NCBI GenBank assembly: GCA_030323885.1
Contig: CM059191.1
Coordinates: 992,001-1,056,000, forward strand
DNA length: 64,000 nt
Source: Branchipolynoe longqiensis
Taxonomy: Eukaryota; Annelida; Polychaeta; Phyllodocida; Polynoidae
Direction of reading: 5' to 3'
The notes under the pieces are model-generated. The model searched no databases. It saw only the letters and a list, made by a program, of their open reading frames with translations, and was not told the DNA's origin. This document shows, one piece after another, positions 18,396 to 26,400 of this stretch (the stretch's first letter is position 1; the number at the start of each line of letters is the position of its first letter). The translations under genes were made by a program, and so were the position numbers.

Positions 18396-19479
18396 TGTAC
18401 CGTCTTTTGGCTTTTCTCACTGATTTCTGGCTACGATTTCTTGCTTTGTGGTAGTTTTCTATGTCTAGTAGTTGCTTGCTTGCTTTGGCTAATTTGCCTG
18501 TTTTATATTTGTCCATAATTAGGTTGATTAATTCTGGGGTTACCCATGGGTCTTGGTTGTTTTTGATTTTAAGTTTTTTTATTGGGCAGGTAGTGTCCAG
18601 ATGCTTTCTGACTTCCCCAATGATATTGTTCCATTGGTCATTTACACCTATCTCAGTTGGAAATGGCAATTTAATTTTCTCTTTCAGATGAGTTTCTAGT
18701 GCCTCTTTTGTGTAGTTTTTGTATGATCTACACATACGGGGAGTAGTTTTGTTTTTTGTTTTTATTTTCTTTCTAGTAACATATATCAATTCATGATCAC
18801 TAATGCCCCAGTTTCTTGTTCCTGAGGTGTGGGTATGATTTGAGTCTGTTATTATTAGGTCTATTATCGAGCTGTTTTCTCCAAGCCTTGTTAGCTCACT
18901 CATTTTTTGCTTTAACCCTCTGCCTTTGATTAAGTTCTCTAGTGAGTGTTTGTTTTTGTTGTTTGTTTTGTAGTTAATGTTGAAATCCCCTAGTAAGAAT
19001 ATCTCCGCCTTCGTCAGTTTCGACACACTTTCTAGGGATGTCTCCAGTTGTGCGATGAAGTCTTCGATGTTTCCATTTGGCGGTCTATATAGACTCCCTA
19101 CAGCTATATTAGCTTGTTTCTCATTTTTTATGAGTGTCCATACTAGTTCAATATTTGTGTCTGATCTGTTTGCTTCTTGTAATGGCTTATGTTCAGAGTT
19201 TAGGTACTTTTTGGTGTATATTGCAACTCCTCCACCCCTCTTTTGTATTTGTGTATTGGTCAGTGTTTTTCTATCCTCTCTCACAAGCCTGTACCCACCA
19301 ATTTCTAGTAGTTGGTCACTATGCAGTTCATGAAACCATGTTTCTGATAGTGTTAACACATCAAATTTACAGATATCTAAGTGTAGTTTAATGCTGTCAA
19401 TTTTGTTGTAGGCGCTTTGGCAGTTTAGATGGGCAAACTGCATGCCTCTGCCTAGTCTACAATCAATCTCTTCCACCAT
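18322..19479 (-). CDS. LINE B ORF2 N-terminal AP endonuclease
   Basis: Starts at ATG 19479. Apurinic-endonuclease motifs appear in order: FAHLNCQSAYNK, VLTLSETWFH, RGGGVAIYTK, VGSLYRPPNG, EIFLLGDFNINY, SSIIDLIITDS and WGISDHELIYV, so the catalytic Asn, Glu, Asp-Asn and Asp-His are all present. After about residue 260 comes a linker (DPWVTPELINLIMDK) and a basic segment (KSVRKAKRRYIVK) just before the frameshift into RT. The nuclease nicks the target for target-primed reverse transcription. Confidence 0.88.
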   Translation of the reverse strand: MVEEIDCRLGRGMQFAHLNCQSAYNKIDSIKLHLDICKFDVLTLSETWFHELHSDQLLEIGGYRLVREDRKTLTNTQIQKRGGGVAIYTKKYLNSEHKPLQEANRSDTNIELVWTLIKNEKQANIAVGSLYRPPNGNIEDFIAQLETSLESVSKLTKAEIFLLGDFNINYKTNNKNKHSLENLIKGRGLKQKMSELTRLGENSSIIDLIITDSNHTHTSGTRNWGISDHELIYVTRKKIKTKNKTTPRMCRSYKNYTKEALETHLKEKIKLPFPTEIGVNDQWNNIIGEVRKHLDTTCPIKKLKIKNNQDPWVTPELINLIMDKYKTGKLAKASKQLLDIENYHKARNRSQKSVRKAKRRYIVKQDQQWGKNSQILEQCENTNTK

Positions 19480-20015
19480 ATTTGTGCGGCAGTCAGGTCG
19501 AAATAGCTGTTTGCGCTGGAGGTGGTTTTTAGTGTGGAATTGGGATTTGTATTTAAAACTACTCAGCCTGCATTATGTGGTCACCTACCTTAATTTGCTG
19601 TCGGTGCTTGCGCCGCCAGTGCATGCAGTCACATTACTGTTCCTGTGCAGCATTAGTAATGTGGCCGCTGAGTATATATATATTCCGATATTATTTTATT
19701 TTACAATTAAAATAATCCGATTCGGTAGACTTTGAATAATTATTAAAGGATTTATTGTGGCAAATTATGTTATGGTTCTTAACAGAGCCATTTCAACATG
19801 ATCAGTTTGGGTACATTTTCTTAATTTCTATAGCATAACGACAAATTTCGCTCATTCTATGGGCGTGTCGTAAAAGTTTCTCCATTTATGTTTATGCCCG
19901 CCTCGTAGCAGGTATGGCGTAAGCTTCAGTTGGGTTTAATTTATCCTGTTTTATTATATTATTTTTATTATTATTATTGTTAACAATGTTTCTATTTTTC
20001 TATTAACTTTGGCAC
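19480..20015 (-). other. LINE B spacer between ORF1 and ORF2
   Basis: Contains possible upstream extension of ORF2 (QLFRPDCRTN) and an AT-rich stretch (GAGTATATATATATTCCG). No separate gene seen. Confidence 0.5.
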
Positions 20016-21356
20016 TTACCTTGATTTCTGGCAGTTAGCCCGGATGTTGTCTCTTGTTTTTTGGAGGATTTCACCCATTTTGTTTTTGTATCCCGGTTTG
20101 ATCGTTTCTCCTGCCTTTGCATCTTGAAGAAATAATCCTGTGCCCCAGTAGGGGCATCTCGTGCATTCCCTGAAGGCTTTCCCAGGTGCGTTCAGGATTT
20201 TCTCTTTTAGGTCTTTGTTTTGTGTGAATTTGGCCATTACAATGTCCTCCATCACTTTTTCATTGGTTTTTATCCACTCTGGCGATCTCCATACTTTTTT
20301 CCCGATAGCCTTGATGGTGTATGGGTTGTTCGTTGCCTCAATAAGTCGCATGATATCAAACTTATTGTGGTATTTAGCCATAACCGAGCAGTAATACTGC
20401 TCTGCTGAGCTGTAGGTTTTACCATCTTTTCCTTGGATTTTGCACTCGTATAGATTGCTGTAGGGGGAGTTGTGTCCCTGGAAGGAAATTCCCCAGCTAT
20501 GCGTTCTTGTTGCTGCTGCTTCTGGGTTTATTCCTTCAACAGTTATGTTCCCGAATTCCGATGGTTTGTACATTTTTCCTTCAATTTCAAAGTTTTTTCC
20601 TCTCATTCTGGCCGTGGTCTGTTCGGTTTTTTCTCTGGCCAGTGTGTACATTTGCTGTACTGTTTTTTCGTCTAGCATTTCCTTTTCAGTCCTGTCAGGC
20701 CTGAGTGTGATGTTCTTAGATTTTTGTTCATTGGTCAGTTTTTGCTTATTTCTGAATAGTTCCCATTTTTGGCTTTCTTTTTCAAAGTGGATTTTTATCC
20801 CTCTCGACCTGGGTTCCTTGTGTGGGTTTTTTGTGTCATCAGTGAGGTCTCCCACCTGGTCTTCATTGACCCTTTCTTCCTGTCCACCATTTTGTTTGTT
20901 TGATTCTACATTCGTTGTTCTTTTCTTTCTCTTTTTCCCCAGTCTGTAGGCTTTTTTTACCACTGTCCAGTCAAAGGAACATTCCGCTTTTTCCAGTATA
21001 TTTGATACTGTGCTTTCTATTGACTCGCCTTCCTTTTCCGGGATGCCGTACACGATTATGTTTAGCTTTTTGTTCTCTTCTGCCGGTTGTGGTAAGGCGT
21101 TTTTTTCCTGCGTTGTTGCATTGTCATCCCTTTTGCTTTCATCCTTTCCGTTTTGTGTTACATCTTTTTTGCCCATGTAGTTTGCCTTGTACCAGGCACA
21201 TTCTAATGTTAGGCTATTGTACGCCGTTTGTAGTTTGTTCAGTTCATCTCTAAGGCTTTGGATTGTGTCCTTGGATGTTTTTACGTTCTTATCCGTGTTC
21301 GTCACGGTGCCTTCCTCCACTTTCGTCATGGACGGTTTGGACTGAGGCTGGCTCAT
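20016..21356 (-). CDS. LINE B ORF1 protein with C-terminal NADAR/YbiA-like domain
   Basis: 446 codons from ATG 21356, no interruption. Residues 30-60 look coiled-coil (IQSLRDELNKLQTAYNSLTL). Residues 97-245 resemble an ORF1 nucleic-acid-binding region (NIIVYGIPEKEGESIES; GIKIHFEKESQKWELFRNKQ). Residues about 286-440 carry the whole set of NADAR landmarks: FQGHNSPYSNLY, GKTYSSAEQYY (Glu319 at the catalytic Glu position), KAIGKKVW, VMEDIVMAKFTQNKDLKEKI, FRECTRCPYWGTGL and GYKNKMGEILQKTRDNI. Known NADAR/YbiA proteins cleave N-glycosidic bonds in ADP-ribose-related compounds, and some remove ADP-ribose from guanine. Its job in a retrotransposon is unknown. The domain lies inside one continuous ORF1, not at an insertion edge. 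Confidence 0.85.
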   Translation of the reverse strand: MSQPQSKPSMTKVEEGTVTNTDKNVKTSKDTIQSLRDELNKLQTAYNSLTLECAWYKANYMGKKDVTQNGKDESKRDDNATTQEKNALPQPAEENKKLNIIVYGIPEKEGESIESTVSNILEKAECSFDWTVVKKAYRLGKKRKKRTTNVESNKQNGGQEERVNEDQVGDLTDDTKNPHKEPRSRGIKIHFEKESQKWELFRNKQKLTNEQKSKNITLRPDRTEKEMLDEKTVQQMYTLAREKTEQTTARMRGKNFEIEGKMYKPSEFGNITVEGINPEAAATRTHSWGISFQGHNSPYSNLYECKIQGKDGKTYSSAEQYYCSVMAKYHNKFDIMRLIEATNNPYTIKAIGKKVWRSPEWIKTNEKVMEDIVMAKFTQNKDLKEKILNAPGKAFRECTRCPYWGTGLFLQDAKAGETIKPGYKNKMGEILQKTRDNIRANCQKSR

Positions 21357-21509
21357 TTATTTTTTTATCCAGTCCTTGATTATTTTTGAGCCATTTTCTC
21401 CTAGTATCGTAGCAATGACTTTTTCTTCAAAGTTGTTACCATTCTGGGGGATTGTCGTCTTGTCATTGGTTTTTATCACCTGATCGTTCCCTATAGCGGC
21501 TGCCGCCAT
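21357..21509 (-). CDS. Short frame directly upstream of, and in frame with, ORF1
   Basis: Fifty codons from ATG 21509 (MAAAAIGNDQVIKTNDKTT) end at TAA 21359-21357, and ORF1 begins at the very next codon in the same frame. Either ORF1 originally started here and the TAA is a nonsense mutation, or it is a small upstream ORF. The open frame extends to about 21578 without an ATG. No domain recognised. Confidence 0.45.
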   Translation of the reverse strand: MAAAAIGNDQVIKTNDKTTIPQNGNNFEEKVIATILGENGSKIIKDWIKK

Positions 21510-21699
21510 TTTTGACAGTCGGGCTTTCTCTATCCCTTTGTTGTTATGTCTTTTGTTTGGATTTCTTCCGTAATCCACACTATTTTACGGAGCCTCCTTA
21601 CATGGTGTGTGTCATTGGCACCATGTTATCCTAAGAATGCATATTCTGCGCCTATCCTGGCAATCCTTATGCTTATGTCAAGTATTTCCACGATCGTCA

Positions 21700-22199
21700 N
21701 NNNNNNNNNNNNNNNNNNNNNNNNNNNNNNNNNNNNNNNNNNNNNNNNNNNNNNNNNNNNNNNNNNNNNNNNNNNNNNNNNNNNNNNNNNNNNNNNNNNN
21801 NNNNNNNNNNNNNNNNNNNNNNNNNNNNNNNNNNNNNNNNNNNNNNNNNNNNNNNNNNNNNNNNNNNNNNNNNNNNNNNNNNNNNNNNNNNNNNNNNNNN
21901 NNNNNNNNNNNNNNNNNNNNNNNNNNNNNNNNNNNNNNNNNNNNNNNNNNNNNNNNNNNNNNNNNNNNNNNNNNNNNNNNNNNNNNNNNNNNNNNNNNNN
22001 NNNNNNNNNNNNNNNNNNNNNNNNNNNNNNNNNNNNNNNNNNNNNNNNNNNNNNNNNNNNNNNNNNNNNNNNNNNNNNNNNNNNNNNNNNNNNNNNNNNN
22101 NNNNNNNNNNNNNNNNNNNNNNNNNNNNNNNNNNNNNNNNNNNNNNNNNNNNNNNNNNNNNNNNNNNNNNNNNNNNNNNNNNNNNNNNNNNNNNNNNNN
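21700..22199. other. Assembly gap, exactly 500 N
   Basis: A round-number run of N, most likely a scaffold join of unknown true size. Open frames spanning it are artefacts. Both host genes lose their 3' ends on either side of it. Confidence 0.99.
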
Positions 22200-22255
22200 T
22201 CCAATCACATAATCGAATTCAGATGTGACAAATGGAGAAAAAGAAAATATGGCAA

Positions 22256-22609
22256 AGTTCCGAAGGAGAATATTTCCCATTATCACATATCGGATGTGTA
22301 TATGTGCATGATTGTTTTGTTTGTTGGAGTTTTACAGCCTGGCAACATCCAAGGTTTGATCAGGACAGGCACCGACTTGTTACACTGCACACTCATGACT
22401 ACTTTATAGTGCTGTACCGCTGGGAGACCAGGCCGCCAGCACCATGGCCCGATTTCCCAGTCAGTCGCGCTATCCTTTTACTGAGCTAACCAGGGGCAGT
22501 CCTAGTCCTATCCTGGTAATGCATGGATGTATGGATAACTAAAATAACTAAATAACTAGGGGTGGGAGAGTTCCGAAGGATGAGAATATTTCCCATTTAT
22601 CACATAAAC
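22256..22609. repeat. SINE family B copy within a duplicated flank
   Basis: GTTCCGAAGGAGAATATTTC (22256-) and GTTCCGAAGGATGAGAATAT (22570-) are two diverged copies of about 36 bp, each ending TATCACATA. Between them, about 22310-22500, lies a SINE B copy: GGCAACATCCAAGG, CACTCATGACTACTTTATAG, GGGAGACCAGGCCGCC and GCGCTATCCTTTTACTGAGC. The flanks look like a long target duplication. Confidence 0.7.
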
Positions 22610-23189
22610 AGGGTCCGGACACATTTGAAGATATGGAATTCAAGGCTTTTCAAGACCTTTTTGAAAAGAATTCAAGACTGTTTTCATTTGTATTTATTTA
22701 AAGTTGCATAGTCTGATGGTTTTGAATTTCTGTATTTTTTCTGAGATAAATATATTAGATCGATCAATAGTAACTACTTTACATTAGTTCAAAGTTACTT
22801 TTATTTTAAATGGTAAACTTTTGAGATATTTTGAGTGCAAACATGGAAAATTAGTTTTGGCAAGCTTGCAGAAACAGGTTCTGTTAAATTGACTCAGTGT
22901 TACCTTCTATGCAGAAACGAATGCTTAATAAGGTCATCAGTATGTAAGTTAGATATGTAAAATCAAATCTAGATAATTGGTTTGGTTTTGAAAATTTGAT
23001 ATTTCATCGGACAATGCAACTTTAAGGAAAAAAACAATGGTAAATTCAGATCAGTGGGGACAGTGAAATTCAAGGCTTTTCAAGACTAATCACCCAAAAT
23101 TGGTTAAATTCAAGCCTTTTCAAGGCCATGAAATGGGGCAAATGAAGTTCAAGATTTTTCAAGACTTTCCAGGCCCCGTATGGACCCTG
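22609..23189. mobile_element. hAT-like MITE containing a family C repeat
   Basis: Ends CAGGGTCCGGAC and GTATGGACCCTG form terminal inverted repeats. They are flanked by CACATAAA (22601-22608) and CACATATA (23190-23197), an 8-bp near-duplication typical of hAT elements. Inner subterminal repeats AATTCAAGGCTTTTCAAGAC occur in both orientations at each end. The centre (about 22700-23030) is a family C repeat. No transposase. Confidence 0.8.
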
Positions 23190-23281
23190 CACATATATCT
23201 GAATTAGATTAGATTAAACCGGACGATCAGACAACAACACAAACTCGCGGTTTGTGACAACACCACACAAATGCCGCTCAC

Positions 23282-23486
23282 CAATCTCGTCCAGGTTGAG
23301 GCCGGCCACGTTTGTGATGCCCGGGAAGAAGACGTTTCCGTAGCCATCACGCCCGATGACAAACTCATGAACCCAACAGTCACCGTTGTCGTCGAGGAAC
23401 TCGGTCAGCGCGTCGAGCCCCGGCATCGTGTAGTACCCGGGACGCGTCAGCTTCAGGCCCGTCGGGTGGGGCAGAGCCGGTTCCAG
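23282..23486 (-). CDS. NUP98: NUP98 exon 15 (autoproteolytic domain, first half)
   Basis: CACTTAG|CTGGA to ATTG|GTGAGC, 205 nt, phase 0 to 1. [38 protein letters not shown] and AGLNLDEI match the autoproteolytic, pore-targeting domain. The second half with the catalytic HF-S site is absent. The frame also reads through the donor for 22 codons to a stop; I prefer the splice because its phase and consensus are good. Confidence 0.93.
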
Positions 23487-26400
23487 CTAAGTGAAAATTC
23501 ATATGGACAAGTCAACTTTTGTTGGTGCTTATATCTATCACTGTATATGGATAGTGATAAGACTGTTATCGCGTGTAATGATCTCTGTAGTGTCCTCCTC
23601 CTACCCTCCCCGTCCTGAGTGTGTGTGTGTGTGTGGGGGGGGGGGGTCCCGGCATGCTTCACTCCAACCCCCTCCCCATGTTATATATAACAAGTATAAA
23701 TTGCTATTCAAGTGGTACACAGTTTCTGACACCATGACCCCGTTTCCCACTCAGTCACATTATCCTAACACTGAGCTAACCAGTCATTGCCCTATCATAG
23801 TAACATCGAGTGCCTGGCTAGGTAGCGACAAGTATCAATTTTCTAAGTTATTGATTTGACTCGGCTGCTGGGTTTCAAACTCCGGACCTTCTGCACGGGA
23901 AGGATGCACTGTTACCGATTCAGTCACCCCATCCGGTTGGCCTAACGTTACATAAACTGGAGCCCGTCAGTAGACCCCATCCACCCAACCGTTCTCGTAC
24001 CATTCCACAGTTGCCTCATTTCAGTCTGCTCGTGTGAATATTGCATGAAACAATCCCTCAGGGCTGTTGGACATTGCCGTACCTCATCCGGGTCCTCGCC
24101 GATGCTGTTGAGCCTTCTACGTTCGGGGTCCGAGCGGTTGTGGGAGCCCAGCGCAGTGATTGTGTCATCCAGTACGCCCCGACCGTACGGGCCCCTACAA
24201 ACAGCCACACATTCGGTTATATGCACAGCTTCCAACATCCAGCTTCCAACGCTTTTTGTTTGTTTGTTTGTTTATTTGTTTAACGACCCACCCCCTCCCC
24301 CACACAAAAAGTAAACATCGGCTATTGCATGGGGGTCATACAGTAGTTAAACACATCTGACTAAAATCACATTTCAAACAGGTAAAAATAGAGCACAGAA
24401 ATGTAGGCCAAAAGAGCACCAGCGTCCAACCCATTAAGAAAACTAAATCAATGAGACCACCACCACCACCACCACCATCACCATGGTGGTGTTCAACATA
24501 ATTGAACTGTGTCGGTAGTGAATACTGACAAATTAATAAATTGGCATGGCTGCGTGGTGTTCTTGTCTTAATTTAAATGGATCAATACAAAAATAATGCG
24601 GTGGGATGTCATTAAAACAAATAAATGAAGGCATGGGTGTTGGGTCTGTGAACAAATAATATGTACAGTAACTTGTGGGATAGCCCTCCCAATAGATGAG
24701 AACTTTATTAGTGTTACTAACCTTATAGGCGTGTGCTCTACGGACGAGTTTACCGACTTGCTGCCTATGATCACCTCGGCGTCTCCGTTAGACGTTGGAG
24801 TGTCTCCGTCAGCAAGATTCCTAAACCAACATTTATGCATTATATATTTTAAGTAATTTGAACAACTTGTTTTTACAAATCAATTAACAGCACACAAGTT
24901 TTTTTCCTACACAAAATAGGCTGCATTTTAAAGCCTTTAAAAACAAAAACAAGCAGTTTCAAACTCCATTTCCATTCTGCATCTTTAAAGACTTTATTCT
25001 CAACAAGAATAATGAACGGTTTCAATCAAAGTAGACTTATTTACAGAAATGTAATGTGTCATATTCACATATGGCACGAATCATTTAATAAATTTGAGAA
25101 CGGTCATATTTGCAGCAATACAAATGGACATTTTCTTTTCTTTAAATCTAAGCCAGGAACACATGAAACTAACCTGTGGTATTTGAAATAACTGAACCTA
25201 TGGTGGAGTGAATAGATAGCCCTGGCCACCAATATTTTTTGTTTGTTTTGTTTGTTAGTTTCTTGATAATCCCTGTAGACTGGCTTTCCTGTACCAACAG
25301 CCACATACCTGTCCCCGGTGCCATTGGCAGGAGTCATGATGGGTGAAGGCGCAATGAGCTCATCCTCTTCCGTTATGCGGCTTCTGTTTGGCGAGATGCT
25401 GGATGTGTTGTGCAGCGAGCGTTGGCCACTCTTGATCACCAGCTTCTTAATCGACTTGCGAGGTAAAAAGGTGTCGCTGCCGAATGAAGACTCCTCCTCC
25501 TCTAGGCCATCAAACAACTGCGACTGAAGATTGCGAAAAAGAGACAGTGGGTAAATTGGAGCTGAGGTGGTAGCCTCGACAATGTAAAATATCACCAATA
25601 TTTAGCAGTTAGATTTGGAAAACAAATGATTTATTAAATGCCTAAATAGTGTTGCTAACGCACTCTCTCGGGTAATATCCATTACAACACCTGCTGAACT
25701 GCCCACTTCAGCGATGCCACCAGAATTTATCCTCAAAATCAAGATGCATTAACAAAAGAAATTCTCGCAAACATTCACGAAAGCTTCGCCGATGTGCAGG
25801 TCACAGAGGCTTTAGACTCAGTATATATTATGTCTGAAAGATAGCAACGGTTGGGACAAGATCGTTGGTTCTTCTTGTCCCATGGGCAAAAGTAACTGTT
25901 AATGCAAATACTTACATTGTATGAGGCGACAATGATATTATTTGCAGCTATGCGACTTAACCTTGTCCACACTTGTTCATGAGAGGCTCTATTAAGGCAA
26001 ACAGAATCGCGAACCAAAAGTAGTCACAGTTGTTATACGCCGCACTCCTATAGTGTATAATCACACACTGTAGGACGCCAGCAGGATGGCAGAATGAGTT
26101 GAGTGTCCGTCTCCCGTTTTGGTAGACCGTGGACTCTTACCGCCTGAGCTACCTCAAGCTCACATATCTCCAGTCAGCACAATCTGGACAAAACCATAGA
26201 CATTGCCATATCCGAGTAATGGTCGAGTCAAACCAATGACGTAAAAATTTATACTTGTCACTTCCTAGCCAGGCACTCGGCATTATTAGGAGAGGGCAAG
26301 GAGCAGTGGAATGAGGAAGACCAATCGTCCATGATTGAAATTTCCCCTGCTTAATCAATTAATGTACACACACAAAAATACGGGTGCGTCGTATAAGAAC

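Larger units (their letters stand above)
16358..21690 (-). mobile_element. LINE B (APE-RT non-LTR retrotransposon), 5' and central part
   Basis: From 5' to 3' on the - strand: a short upstream frame, ORF1 with a NADAR domain, a spacer, ORF2 with AP endonuclease then reverse transcriptase, and a 3' UTR cut at 16358 by Ngaro element 2 and resumed at 11453. The RT and 3' UTR resemble the + strand copy at 48.6-50.1 kb (shared block GTAGGCTAGCATAG / GTAGGCTAGTCTAG). The RT frame has a frameshift and an internal deletion, so ORF2 is dead. ORF1 and the endonuclease are open. CR1/L2/Jockey-like by endonuclease and RT motifs; exact clade not determined. Confidence 0.85.

Noticed and set aside
21546..22409. 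Long ORFs spanning the gap
   Set aside because: They consist mostly of N.
22200..23280. Next NUP98 exon
   Set aside because: No frame in this stretch matches the second half of the autoproteolytic domain. It holds a SINE and a MITE.
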